A program made the position numbers and the translations under genes. Shown here in pieces: positions 33,280 through 42,270 of a stretch of DNA of 64,000 nt. Where the stretch lies: contig JBLWVL010000009.1 of the NCBI GenBank assembly GCA_048268485.1, positions 1 to 64,000 of the forward strand, in the 5' to 3' direction. This DNA comes from Oceanospirillum sp048268485 (GTDB lineage Bacteria > Pseudomonadota > Gammaproteobacteria > Pseudomonadales > Halomonadaceae). The notes below the pieces were generated by a model that saw only the letters and a list, made by a program, of their open reading frames with translations, did not search any database and was not told the origin of the DNA. The stretch's first letter is position 1. Every line of letters begins with the position of its first letter.

Positions 33280-34824
33280 TCAGGTATAAGAAACGAGGTT
33301 ATGACCGCTCATCTCATCAGGTTGTTCCATGCCCATGATTTTTAACAGGCTTGGTGCAATATCGCAAAGACGGCCATCCTTAAGTGTAACTGACTCTGTA
33401 CGCTCATTGACGTAAACCAAGGGGACCGGGAACGTCGTATGGGCCGTTTGCGCCTGACCGGATTCAGGGTTCACCATCTGTTCGGCGTTACCATGGTCGG
33501 CGGTGATTAAGCACTCACCACCTACTTCCAGAAGAGCTTCGGTTACGCGCCCCAGGCAAGTGTCCAGTGCTTCAATCGCTTTAACTGCCGCATCGTATTT
33601 TCCGGTATGACCCACCATATCACCGTTGGCATAGTTGCAGACGATCAGATCGTAATCGCCGCTTTTGATCGCATCAACCAGCTTATCGGTAACTTCCGGT
33701 GCGCTCATTTCAGGCTGCAGGTCATAAGTGGCGACCTGTGGCGACTGTACCAGTACACGGGTCTCACCTTTGTACTCCTCTTCCCGGCCACCGCTGAAGA
33801 AGAACGTCACGTGAGCATACTTTTCAGTTTCTGCGATGCGAAGTTGGGTTTTGCCCTGTTTTTCCATGTATTCGCCCAGCGTATTCACCAGTTTGGCTGG
33901 TGGGAAGGCGGTGGTGGTTTTAATATCGGCAGCATATTCGGTCAGCATCACGAAGTCGGCAAGCGCAGGTGTCACTTCACGGGTGAAGCCGTCAAAATCT
34001 GCGTTAACAAAGCTGCGGGTAATCTCCCGGGCCCGATCTGCACGGAAGTTCATAAAGAGTACAGCATCACCATCTTCGATCTTGATGGCTTTGCCATCAG
34101 GGCGGATACTGGATGCAGCAACAAACTCGTCGTTTTCATCACGCTCGTATGCGGCTAGCAGGGCTTCCTGTGCGTTACTGTATACATGCTCGGCTTTAGC
34201 CTGCGTCAGCAGGTTGTAAGCTGACTCAACACGATCCCAGCGATTGTCACGATCCATGGCGTAGTAGCGGCCGATCAGAGAAGCAACAAAGCCTACCCCC
34301 AGCTCTTTCAGCAGAGCATCCGCCTTAACGATGGAGCTCTCTGCACTGCGAGGGGGCATGTCGCGGCCATCCAGAAAGCCGTGAACATAAACGCTTTTTG
34401 CACCACGATCAGCAGCTAGTTTACAGGCGGCAAAGATGTGCTCTTCATGGCTGTGTACACCGCCTGGGGACAACAGGCCCATCAGGTGAACTGCTTTGTC
34501 AGCAGCAACTGCTTTGTCTATCGCCTGAACCAAAGCTTCGTTTTCGAAGAAATCACCATCGTCAATCGCTTTGGTGATTCGGGTAAACTCCTGATAAACG
34601 GTACGTCCTGCACCCAGATTCATATGGCCTACTTCGGAGTTGCCCATCTGACCTTCTGGCAGCCCTACGGCCATACCTGAGGTTTCAACCAGAGCATTTG
34701 GGTATTGCGCCCACAGGCGATCCCAGACAGGCTTATTTGCATTGGCGATGGCGTTGTTTTCGGCAATTTCGCTGTAGCCGAAACCGTCCAGAATAATAAG
34801 TGCAACAGGCGTACGTTTTGACAT
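33280..34824 (-). CDS. gpmI: 2,3-bisphosphoglycerate-independent phosphoglycerate mutase
   Basis: GpmI interconverts 3- and 2-phosphoglycerate using two Mn ions. The alkaline-phosphatase-like fold shows IILDGFGY, the phosphoserine segment GQMGNSEVGHMNLGAGR, VYVHGFLDGRDMPP and LITADHGNAEQM. The length of 514 residues is standard. It is the first gene of the gpmI-envC-ctpA-yibQ operon and divergent from yibN across 292 bp. Confidence 0.97.
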   Translation of the reverse strand: MSKRTPVALIILDGFGYSEIAENNAIANANKPVWDRLWAQYPNALVETSGMAVGLPEGQMGNSEVGHMNLGAGRTVYQEFTRITKAIDDGDFFENEALVQAIDKAVAADKAVHLMGLLSPGGVHSHEEHIFAACKLAADRGAKSVYVHGFLDGRDMPPRSAESSIVKADALLKELGVGFVASLIGRYYAMDRDNRWDRVESAYNLLTQAKAEHVYSNAQEALLAAYERDENDEFVAASSIRPDGKAIKIEDGDAVLFMNFRADRAREITRSFVNADFDGFTREVTPALADFVMLTEYAADIKTTTAFPPAKLVNTLGEYMEKQGKTQLRIAETEKYAHVTFFFSGGREEEYKGETRVLVQSPQVATYDLQPEMSAPEVTDKLVDAIKSGDYDLIVCNYANGDMVGHTGKYDAAVKAIEALDTCLGRVTEALLEVGGECLITADHGNAEQMVNPESGQAQTAHTTFPVPLVYVNERTESVTLKDGRLCDIAPSLLKIMGMEQPDEMSGHNLVSYT

Positions 34825-35116
34825 GATGTTTTCAGGGTCGCAGTTAGATTCAGAAAAAGTTACACGTCCTGACAGACGTTTCGCAGTAGCTGGACATCAT
34901 ACCCCAGATTTCTCGGGCCTCCCAAATTCTTTGCCGGGGAAAAGGTGTGAAAAAAGTATATAAACCAACCTCTTTGAAGCGGTTAAATCTTTATCAGGTT
35001 GTGTATACTAACTGCCTTTAAATGCCAGCGTTCTGCGGGAATTTTCCGGGCTTTATAAACCGGCAGCCTGAGCGACCTGTGCATCCATGATCAATGAAAG
35101 CTGACGAGGAAAGAAG

Positions 35117-35533
35117 TTGGAACAGTTTATTGAGTTCGCTACTAACCACTGGATGATGGTAGGCACATTTGTGATTCTGCTGATTCTCTGGTTGGGGTAT
35201 GAGTATATGACCGGCAATAAAGCGATCAGCTGTCAGCAAGCGACCTTGCTGGTTAACCGCGAAGAAGGCGTTTTCCTGGATATCCGGGATCGCGGAGATT
35301 TTCGTAATGGCCATATTGCTGGTGCAGTGAATATCAGCATGGCAAGCCTGAAGGACAGGGTTGGTGAGCTGGAAAAGTATAAAGCTAAGCCAATTATTGT
35401 TGTTTGCAAAATGGGTAATACGGCCTCAGCTGCTGTGAGTGAGTTACAAAAGGCTGGTTTTGAAAAAGCCTGCGTCATGCGCGGTGGTATGAGTAACTGG
35501 CAGAATGATAATTTGCCGGTTGTGACAAAGTAG
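35117..35533 (+). CDS. yibN: Membrane-anchored rhodanese-like protein YibN
   Basis: The 138-residue protein has one N-terminal helix (HWMMVGTFVILLILWLGYEYM) and a rhodanese domain with FLDIRDRGDFRNGHI and the active-site cysteine loop VVCKMGNTAS. The start is TTG at 35117 with GAGGAAAG just upstream; no ATG or GTG fits. It belongs to the conserved yibN-grxC-secB block. The thiol or sulfane-sulfur substrate is unknown. Confidence 0.9.
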   Translation: MEQFIEFATNHWMMVGTFVILLILWLGYEYMTGNKAISCQQATLLVNREEGVFLDIRDRGDFRNGHIAGAVNISMASLKDRVGELEKYKAKPIIVVCKMGNTASAAVSELQKAGFEKACVMRGGMSNWQNDNLPVVTK

Positions 35534-35791
35534 GTATTTTGCATTATCTCAGATATTGCAGTTTCAGATTGTCAGGCTGATAAGAAGGGTGCTCCGGGTT
35601 TTCAGGAAGTATCGTCGTTAGCCTTGAATTAGTTTTGTCTGATATATTGTGTTATTACAAAGCAATATTCTGTGGTGCAGCAGGGCGGCAGGTGTGTCAG
35701 CTTCCTTGTTTGCAACAGATAACGAAAATCCCCGTATAGCGGGTTAATCCAATATATCTTCTGCAGTGTTCTATTGAGTAAAGGTGAGCTT

Positions 35792-36046
35792 ATGCAAAAT
35801 GTAGTGATTTACAGTAAATCCTGGTGTCCGTTCTGTGTTCAGGCCAAGCGTCTGTTACAGTCGAAGAAGGTTGATTTTACTGAGATTGATGTCGAGCGTG
35901 AGCCTGCCAAAATGCAGGAGATGATGAAGAACAGCGGTCGTCGCACAGTGCCTCAGGTTTGGGTGGGTGAAACCCATGTGGGGGGGTGCGATGATCTTTT
36001 TGCCGCAGAGCAAACCGGGAAGCTGGATCAGCTTTTGGCGGGATAA
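35792..36046 (+). CDS. grxC: Glutaredoxin 3
   Basis: GrxC reduces disulfides with glutathione in the cytosol. The 84-residue protein has active site CPFC in SKSWCPFCVQAKRLL, the cis-proline segment RRTVPQVWV, and the GSH-binding GGCDDL. ATG 35792 has AAGGTGAG upstream; an in-frame TTG at 35774 is less likely. It lies between yibN and secB, as in relatives. Confidence 0.96.
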   Translation: MQNVVIYSKSWCPFCVQAKRLLQSKKVDFTEIDVEREPAKMQEMMKNSGRRTVPQVWVGETHVGGCDDLFAAEQTGKLDQLLAG

Positions 36047-36214
36047 TTTTCCGGTGTCTGCGGGTTTTGGTTTGATGGTGGCTATCAACTGATACTGGCA
36101 GAGTATCAGGGTTTAGTGGCCGGTCATCGAACAATAAAAGTGTCCGGCAATAATAATGTGTGTCAGACAACAAGAAAAAGCCGTTTTCGGCACCGATAAT
36201 TTTAAGGAAGCACT

Positions 36215-36667
36215 ATGAGTGATGAACAGCAACAACCACAGTTTGTATTGCAGCGTATTTATCTGAAAGATCTGTCGTTTGAATCTCCGAATGCTCCGGC
36301 GACTTTTCAGCAGGACTGGGCACCAAAAGTGCAGTTCGATCTGAATAGTAACAGCCAGCAAGTTGGTGAAAACCTGTATGAAGTGGTGGTTGCCCTGACC
36401 GTGACGGTCACGAATGAAGACAAGACGGCGTTTCTGGTTGAGATTCAGCAGGCGGGCCTGTTCTTTATTCAGGGGCTGGAAGATGCACAGCTGCACCACA
36501 CACTGGGCGCTTTCTGCCCTAATGTGCTTTTCCCTTACGCTCGTGAAGCTGTCGACAACATCGTCACTCGTGGTAGCTTCCCAGCACTGATGCTGGCCCC
36601 GGTTAACTTTGACGCCTTGTATGCTGATGCAGTTCAGCGTCAGCAGGAACAGGCGGGTAACGCTTAA
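36215..36667 (+). CDS. secB: Protein-export chaperone SecB
   Basis: SecB is a tetrameric cytosolic chaperone that delivers unfolded precursors to SecA. The 150-residue sequence has FVLQRIYLKDLSFESPNAP, the strand LYEVVVALTVTV, and the SecA-contact region with FCPNVLFPYAREAVDNIV, followed by an Ala/Gln-rich tail. AAGGAAG precedes the ATG. Confidence 0.97.
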   Translation: MSDEQQQPQFVLQRIYLKDLSFESPNAPATFQQDWAPKVQFDLNSNSQQVGENLYEVVVALTVTVTNEDKTAFLVEIQQAGLFFIQGLEDAQLHHTLGAFCPNVLFPYAREAVDNIVTRGSFPALMLAPVNFDALYADAVQRQQEQAGNA

Positions 36668-36672
36668 TCTGA

Positions 36673-37398
36673 ATGGCCACACCACGTATCTACAGTCCCC
36701 AGCCCCTGGTTGAGGGGCAGTCAGCCCAACTTGATGAAGCCGCTGCCCGCCATGTTGGTCTGGTGCTGCGTATGAAGGCTGGACAGCCGTTGATACTCTT
36801 TAACGGAGAAGGCGGCTGTTTTTCTGCCACTATCGAGGAATCCAGCAAGCGATCGGTCACTGTTTCTCTTGATGCTTTTCATGCAGACGAAAAAGAATCC
36901 CCTCTTAATGTGCATCTGGCTCAGTCTATTTCCAAAGGTGACCGTATGGAATATGCGATTCAGAAGGCTACTGAGCTGGGAATTACCGAAATCACCCCCA
37001 TCTACACAGAGCATGGCGATGTACGTCTGAAAGGTGATCGTGCCGCCAAAAAGCAACAGCATTGGCAGCAGGTGGCAATCAGTGCATGTGAGCAGTGTCA
37101 GCGCAACCGTGTTCCTGTGGTTTATCCTCCGGTAAGTTTGCAGGAGTGGCTTAGTTCCGTCGAAGCAGATCTGAAGCTGGTGCTGCATCACAGAACCGAA
37201 CGCCAACTCAGTGGTTATGAGCCCCCGGCAACAGTTGCTTTACTGATCGGTCCGGAAGGCGGTTTGTCGGCTACTGAGATTGCTCAGGCGGAGGCGGAAG
37301 ATTTTCACCCTCTGGCACTGGGGCCGCGGGTATTGAGAACCGAAACAGCACCTGTGGTTGCCATGAGTGTACTGCAGTATTTGTGGGGCGATTTCTGA
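36673..37398 (+). CDS. rsmE: 16S rRNA (uracil(1498)-N(3))-methyltransferase
   Basis: RsmE methylates U1498 of 16S rRNA. The 241-residue protein has the N-terminal PUA-like domain (RHVGLVLRMKAG) and the SPOUT knot LLIGPEGGLSATEI with LGPRVLRTETAP near the C-terminus. It starts 5 bases after secB and shares its transcript. Confidence 0.95.
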   Translation: MATPRIYSPQPLVEGQSAQLDEAAARHVGLVLRMKAGQPLILFNGEGGCFSATIEESSKRSVTVSLDAFHADEKESPLNVHLAQSISKGDRMEYAIQKATELGITEITPIYTEHGDVRLKGDRAAKKQQHWQQVAISACEQCQRNRVPVVYPPVSLQEWLSSVEADLKLVLHHRTERQLSGYEPPATVALLIGPEGGLSATEIAQAEAEDFHPLALGPRVLRTETAPVVAMSVLQYLWGDF

Positions 37399-37477
37399 TC
37401 CTCAGTCTTTGAGCAAGGTACAGTAATTATTTCCTGTCAGCGCAGATGGCTCTGGCAGTTATCGGGAGAATGCGGAT

Positions 37478-38437
37478 ATGACGATCAAACTAGGTGTGGT
37501 GATGGACCCGATTGAGGGGATCACCTACAAAAAAGACACCACCCTGGCGATGCTTTGGGCTGCACAGGACAGAGGTTGGGAGCTGTACTACATGCAGCAA
37601 CAGGATCTTTATCTTCAGCAGGGCAAGGCGATGGCTGTGATGCAGCCGTTAAAAGTATTCCGCGATTCCGAAAACTGGTTTGAGCTGGGTGAGCCAGTGA
37701 GTGCCAGCATGACAGAGCTGGATACTGTGCTGATGCGCAAAGATCCACCATTTGATACTGAGTTTCTGAATGCCACTTATCTGTTGGAGCAGGCAGAGCG
37801 GGAAGGTGTTTTGGTGGTGAATAAACCTCAGAGTCTACGTGACTGTAATGAGAAATTATTTGCCCAGCAGTTCCCGGAGTGCTGTCCGCCAACGGTCGTC
37901 AGTCGTCGTGAAGATATCCTGCGTGACTTCCATAAAGAGCACGGTGATGTGATCTTTAAGCCTCTGGATGGAATGGGCGGCACCGGCATCTTTCGGGTGA
38001 AAGAAGATGGTCTCAATATCGGCGCGATTCTGGAAACTCTGACCGAGATGGGCAGTCGCCAAATTATGGCGCAGAAATATCTGCCGGAAATTGTTGAAGG
38101 CGATACCCGCATTCTTATGGTGGATGGCAAGCCGGTACCTTATGGTCTGGCGCGCATACCCGCTCAGGGTGAAGTGCGCGGCAATCTGGCTGCAGGCGGT
38201 GCTGGTGTCGGTCGTCCGCTGACGGACCGCGATTACTGGTTGTGTGAGCAGGTGGCTCCCGTAGTAAAAGAAAAGGGGCTGTTGTTTGTCGGTCTGGATG
38301 TGATCGGTGGCTACATGACAGAGCTGAATGTCACCAGCCCGACCTGTGTGCGTGAACTGAACGATCAGTTTGGACTGGATATTGCCGGTGACCTGATGGA
38401 TGTGATTGCCGCCAGACTGACTGCTCGCTCTGCTTAA
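37478..38437 (+). CDS. gshB: Glutathione synthetase
   Basis: GshB ligates glycine to gamma-glutamylcysteine with ATP. The 319-residue ATP-grasp protein starts IKLGVVMDPIEGI, with MRKDPPFDTEF, FKPLDGMGGTGIFRV and ELNVTSPTCVREL. It stands between rsmE and tonB, the usual pseudomonad/oceanospirillal order. Confidence 0.97.
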   Translation: MTIKLGVVMDPIEGITYKKDTTLAMLWAAQDRGWELYYMQQQDLYLQQGKAMAVMQPLKVFRDSENWFELGEPVSASMTELDTVLMRKDPPFDTEFLNATYLLEQAEREGVLVVNKPQSLRDCNEKLFAQQFPECCPPTVVSRREDILRDFHKEHGDVIFKPLDGMGGTGIFRVKEDGLNIGAILETLTEMGSRQIMAQKYLPEIVEGDTRILMVDGKPVPYGLARIPAQGEVRGNLAAGGAGVGRPLTDRDYWLCEQVAPVVKEKGLLFVGLDVIGGYMTELNVTSPTCVRELNDQFGLDIAGDLMDVIAARLTARSA

Positions 38438-38449
38438 AACCTCAGGCTA

Positions 38450-39367
38450 TTGATAGTGAACAGAGACGCAGGCACTTCAGGTGAACCTGGGATTCAGGCC
38501 GGAGGTCTGCCGCCGGTTACGCATCCGGACAGCCAGGTGCGGGCAGTGGATCGTATCGCTTTTACGGTACTGTTGGCTTCTGTGATCCACTTTTTGGTCT
38601 GGGCGGGTTTGAGGGTTAATCCACCGGAGCCGAAAGAGCGTTTGTCGAGCCCCCTTCATGTTACGCTAAGTAAGGTTCCGTCCAAGCCGGTGAATGAACC
38701 GGTCAAACGTATTGCAGAGCAGGATCAGCAGGCCAGCGGTATCGGTGAGCAGGAACAGGAACCGCAAACTTCTATGCCACCACCGTCTCAGGAGAAAAAA
38801 GAGCCTGTTGAGGCTAAACCTGCGGCTAAGCCGGAACCGAAGCCTGTGGCTGAAAAACGCGCAGAACCGAAACCGGAATCATCGGGCGGCCAGCCACCGC
38901 TGATCACTAATTTAAGTGATGCACAGGCACTTTTGGCGCGAAGCCTGGAGATAGCACGCCTCGAGGCGGAGCAGAGCGCTCTGGCAGAGCAATATGCCAA
39001 ACGCCCCCGGGTCAGAACCATCTCTACCCTGACGGCAAAAGCATCGGATGATGCTTTTTACCTGCGCCAATGGCAGGAGAAAATCGAGCGGATAGGTAAC
39101 CTGAACTATCCTGAGCGTATCCGCAGAGAGAATCTGACCGGGCGTTTACGGTTATTGGTTGCACTCAACCCGGATGGTAGTGTCAAAGAGGCTCAGGTAT
39201 TAAAATCCTCCGGCCACCCGGTACTGGATGAAGCCGCGTTAGAGATTGTGCACCTGGCGGCACCTTTTGCTCCTTTTCCGCGCTCTATGCGTGAGCGTAC
39301 TGACATTCTTGAAATTATCCGTACCTGGCAATTCGGGAATGGTAACTTATTTAGCGAGTCGGGTTGA
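38450..39367 (+). CDS. tonB: Energy transducer TonB
   Basis: The 305-residue protein has one N-terminal helix (IAFTVLLASVIHFLVWAGL, with the conserved His of TonB anchors), a Pro/Lys/Glu-rich periplasmic spacer (residues about 65-145), and a C-terminal TonB fold with GRLRLLVALNPDGSVKEAQVLKSSG and DILEIIRTWQF. TTG 38450 or GTG 38456 could be the start. No exbB/exbD accompany it. TonB at this gshB-yqgE position is a conserved stand-alone paralogue whose receptor is not evident. Confidence 0.88.
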   Translation: MIVNRDAGTSGEPGIQAGGLPPVTHPDSQVRAVDRIAFTVLLASVIHFLVWAGLRVNPPEPKERLSSPLHVTLSKVPSKPVNEPVKRIAEQDQQASGIGEQEQEPQTSMPPPSQEKKEPVEAKPAAKPEPKPVAEKRAEPKPESSGGQPPLITNLSDAQALLARSLEIARLEAEQSALAEQYAKRPRVRTISTLTAKASDDAFYLRQWQEKIERIGNLNYPERIRRENLTGRLRLLVALNPDGSVKEAQVLKSSGHPVLDEAALEIVHLAAPFAPFPRSMRERTDILEIIRTWQFGNGNLFSESG

Positions 39368-39398
39368 TATCCGTCTGGCAAGAGACAAAGGCTAAGTG

Positions 39399-39983
39399 AT
39401 GAGTCAATTTCAAAGTTTACGTAACCACTTTCTGATTGCGATGCCTCATCTGGAGGATTCCAATTTTTCCGGCACAGTAACCTACATTTGCGAACATAAC
39501 AAAGATGGCGCGCTGGGTATTGTTATCAATAAAAAACTGTCTCAGTTACCCGTTGCTGAACTGTTTGCTCAGTTGGAGCTGCCTAATCCAAATAGTGGCC
39601 TGGCGGAATCTGAAGAGGTCGTTCCTGCAATTATGGAAGGTGGCCCTGTACACCATGAGCGTGGTTTTATTATTCATACCGGCAGAGCGAGCGATTGGGA
39701 ATCCAGTATGACGGTCACCGATGAGCTGGCCCTGACCACCTCGGTCGATATTCTTGATGCCATCGCTAATCGTCAGGGGCCGGAAAAGTTTTTGATCGCT
39801 CTGGGTTGCGCCGGATGGGAAGGTGGTCAGCTGGAGAAAGAATTGCAGGACAATACCTGGCTAACCTGCCCAGCAACACTGCCCGTACTGTTTGAAGCTG
39901 AAACAGAACAGAAGCTGCAAGCTGCCGCAGGTCTTTTAGGTATCGATATCAATCTGATGAGTTCTCAGGCAGGCCACGCCTGA
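39399..39983 (+). CDS. yqgE: YqgE/AlgH family protein
   Basis: The 194-residue protein shows FLIAMPHLEDSNFSGTVTYIC, GIVINK, and GGPVHHERGFIIHT, the signature of the YqgE/AlgH family. Its function is poorly defined; in Pseudomonas AlgH affects alginate regulation. ATG 39399 has AAAGG upstream; GTG 39396 is an alternative. It is followed one base later by ruvX. Confidence 0.94.
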   Translation: MSQFQSLRNHFLIAMPHLEDSNFSGTVTYICEHNKDGALGIVINKKLSQLPVAELFAQLELPNPNSGLAESEEVVPAIMEGGPVHHERGFIIHTGRASDWESSMTVTDELALTTSVDILDAIANRQGPEKFLIALGCAGWEGGQLEKELQDNTWLTCPATLPVLFEAETEQKLQAAAGLLGIDINLMSSQAGHA

Positions 39984-39984
39984 T

Positions 39985-40440
39985 ATGAGCGCTACAGACA
40001 AAAAAAAGCAGGGTAATACCGGACAGCGTACGCTGCTGGCGTTTGATTTCGGCACCACCCGTATCGGCGTTGCTGTCGGACAGGAGATGTTGGGTACCGC
40101 AAGCGCACTGGCCCCGGTTCCCGCCCGGGATGGCATTCCCAATAAAGAAGTGTTGAAAAAGTTGATTGATGAGTGGCAGCCGGATGCTTTTATCGTTGGC
40201 CTGCCGATTAATATGGATGGTACCGAAAGTGAAATGAGCCGCCGGGCGCGTAAGTTCGGTAATCGTCTTTATGGGCAGTACGGTAAGCCCTGGTTTGGTG
40301 TTGATGAGCGCGGCACTACGAAACAAGCGAAAAGTATTGCCAAAGACTTAGGGCATAAAGGCAGCTATAAAGAGAATCCGGTGGATGGCATCGCTGCCCA
40401 GCTGATTTTAGAAGCCTGGTTTGATTCCCCTCAGGGATAA
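39985..40440 (+). CDS. ruvX: Holliday junction resolvase-like RuvX/YqgF
   Basis: The 151-residue RNase H-fold protein has LLAFDFGTTRIGVAVG with the catalytic Asp, IVGLPINMDGTESEM, and GVDERGTTKQA. YqgF is implicated in pre-16S rRNA 5' end maturation. The start almost abuts the yqgE stop, so the pair is translationally coupled. Confidence 0.95.
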   Translation: MSATDKKKQGNTGQRTLLAFDFGTTRIGVAVGQEMLGTASALAPVPARDGIPNKEVLKKLIDEWQPDAFIVGLPINMDGTESEMSRRARKFGNRLYGQYGKPWFGVDERGTTKQAKSIAKDLGHKGSYKENPVDGIAAQLILEAWFDSPQG

Positions 40441-40519
40441 ACCCGGACAGGATATGTTACATTGCGCCTGACGTAGATATTGCTGAGATACGCAGGACCT
40501 TTCAAGGATCAGGTTACCC

Positions 40520-41089
40520 ATGAGTACTGACACCCCAAGCGCGAATACACCACAGAATCAACGTTTAGTGATTCATTCCAATGACGATCTGCCGGAAGTT
40601 ACACCTCTGCTGGATCAGATGGCTGATGCCCTGTGTCAGCGTTTTGAGCAGATCGGGCTGAACAATATCGCCCTTGTGGGTATTCATTCCGGCGGTGTCT
40701 GGATCGCTGAGCAGCTGCATCAGCGTCTGGAGCTGAGTGAAGCGATGGGAACGCTGGATATTTCGTTTTATCGTGACGACTACACCCGTGTCGGCCTGAA
40801 CCCCAGTGTTAAACCCTCTAATCTGCCATTCGCGACGGAATCCCGCCATATTGTCCTGGTGGATGATGTCATTATGAGTGGCCGTACTATACGTGCGGCG
40901 CTGAATGAGCTGTTTGATTATGGTCGCCCGGACTCTGTCACTTTGGTTACGCTGTTAGATCTGCCCGGACGTGAACTTCCGGTACAGCCAGATATTACCG
41001 GTCAGCGACTTCAGCTGCCGGAGGGTATACGCATCAAGCTAAGTGCCGATCCTTTGGCGTTGACCTTATTAGAACCAAAAGAGGCCTGA
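40520..41089 (+). CDS. pyrR: PyrR bifunctional regulator / uracil phosphoribosyltransferase
   Basis: The 189-residue PRTase-fold protein has ALVGIHSGGVWIAEQL, LDISFYRDDYTRVG and the PRPP loop ILVDDVIMSGRTIRAAL, which define PyrR. It binds UMP or PRPP and, in other bacteria, pyr mRNA. It is just upstream of pyrB with a terminator hairpin between, so an attenuation role is possible here. It is about 80 bases after ruvX. Confidence 0.93.
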   Translation: MSTDTPSANTPQNQRLVIHSNDDLPEVTPLLDQMADALCQRFEQIGLNNIALVGIHSGGVWIAEQLHQRLELSEAMGTLDISFYRDDYTRVGLNPSVKPSNLPFATESRHIVLVDDVIMSGRTIRAALNELFDYGRPDSVTLVTLLDLPGRELPVQPDITGQRLQLPEGIRIKLSADPLALTLLEPKEA

Positions 41090-41097
41090 CTCTTTTC

Positions 41098-41128
41098 GAA
41101 AACGGCAGTGATTACACTGCCGTTTTTC
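41098..41128 (+). terminator. Terminator/attenuator hairpin between pyrR and pyrB
   Basis: GAAAACGGCAGTG (41098-41110) pairs with CACTGCCGTTTTTC (41115-41128) around loop ATTA, with the T run built into the stem. It could end the pyrR transcript or act as the attenuator of pyrBC'. Confidence 0.85.
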
Positions 41129-41129
41129 T

Positions 41130-41153
41130 GCGTCCGGAAGAAAGGCCGGACGC
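41130..41153 (+). repeat. Second perfect hairpin downstream of the pyrR terminator
   Basis: GCGTCCGG (41130-41137) pairs with CCGGACGC (41146-41153) around loop AAGAAAGG, two bases after the terminator and about 60 bases before pyrB. No T run follows. Confidence 0.7.
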
Positions 41154-41211
41154 CTGAAAACGTAAACGTGCTGTTCTTTTTAATGTGTTGCAAGACTGGT
41201 GAGAACGACCC

Positions 41212-42270
41212 ATGAAGCCGACAAGCGCCCCGCAAAACCCTGCAGATCCCCGATCTGTCCAGCTGACCGAGGATGGAAAGCTGCGCCACTTTTTAACTTT
41301 GGGTGGCCTCAATAAAGAGATTCTGGAAGAGATCCTCGATACCGCTGATTCCTTCGTCAATATGGGCGAGCAGTCGGTGAAAAAAGTACCTTTGCTGCGA
41401 GGTAAAACCGTAGTTAACCTGTTCTTCGAGAACAGTACCCGTACCCGCTCTACTTTTGAGCTGGCGGCGAAGCGTCTGTCTGCAGACGTACTGAACCTGG
41501 ATATCAGCACGTCGGCTACTTCAAAGGGGGAAACCCTGATGGATACGCTACAGAACCTGGAAGCAATGGGCAGTGATATGTTCGTGATTCGCCATGCGGA
41601 CAGTGGGGCGCAGCACTTTATCGCTAGTCAGATCTCGCCTAATGTTGCCATCATTAACGCAGGTGATGGTCGTCATGCACATCCGACACAGGCGATGCTG
41701 GACATGTACACGATCCGTAAACACAAGGGGGATTTTTCCGGACTGAAAGTGGCGATTGTCGGCGACATTCTGCACTCCCGTGTGGCCCGTTCTCAGATTC
41801 AGGCTCTGAATATTCTGGGGGCTGAAGAGGTTCGTCTGATCGGTCCGAAAACTCTGTTGCCACAGCCTCTGACAGAGATGGGGGCGACTCTGTACACCCG
41901 AATGGAGGATGGTCTGAAAGATGTCGATGTGGTGATCATGTTGCGACTTCAGAAAGAGCGTATGGATGGTGCCTTGCTGCCCAGTGAAAGTGAGTTTTAT
42001 CGTCTGTATGGCCTGACAACGGAGAAGCTGAGCTACGCCAAACCAGATGCGGTTGTGATGCACCCAGGGCCGATTAATCGTGGCGTTGAGATCGAATCCG
42101 CCGTGGCGGATGGCCCGCAGTCGCTGATTCTGAATCAGGTGAGCTACGGTATCCCGATCCGTATGGCAGTGATGTCTATGGCGATCAGTAGCCAGACCCA
42201 GCAGAAAGCTAAATCCTCAGAAGTAAACTCTGAACACCAAAATGCAGCAACCGAGGGGGCCAGCGCATGA
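41212..42270 (+). CDS. pyrB: Aspartate carbamoyltransferase catalytic subunit
   Basis: PyrB condenses carbamoyl phosphate with aspartate, the first committed step of pyrimidine synthesis. The carbamoyl-phosphate motif FFENSTRTRSTFELAAKRL and HPTQAMLDMYTIR, VVMHPGPINRGVEI are present. At 352 residues it has an N-terminal extension and Gln/Ser-rich tail, as in the Pseudomonas enzymes that need PyrC' for assembly. It overlaps pyrC' by 4 bases (ATGA). Confidence 0.96.
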   Translation: MKPTSAPQNPADPRSVQLTEDGKLRHFLTLGGLNKEILEEILDTADSFVNMGEQSVKKVPLLRGKTVVNLFFENSTRTRSTFELAAKRLSADVLNLDISTSATSKGETLMDTLQNLEAMGSDMFVIRHADSGAQHFIASQISPNVAIINAGDGRHAHPTQAMLDMYTIRKHKGDFSGLKVAIVGDILHSRVARSQIQALNILGAEEVRLIGPKTLLPQPLTEMGATLYTRMEDGLKDVDVVIMLRLQKERMDGALLPSESEFYRLYGLTTEKLSYAKPDAVVMHPGPINRGVEIESAVADGPQSLILNQVSYGIPIRMAVMSMAISSQTQQKAKSSEVNSEHQNAATEGASA

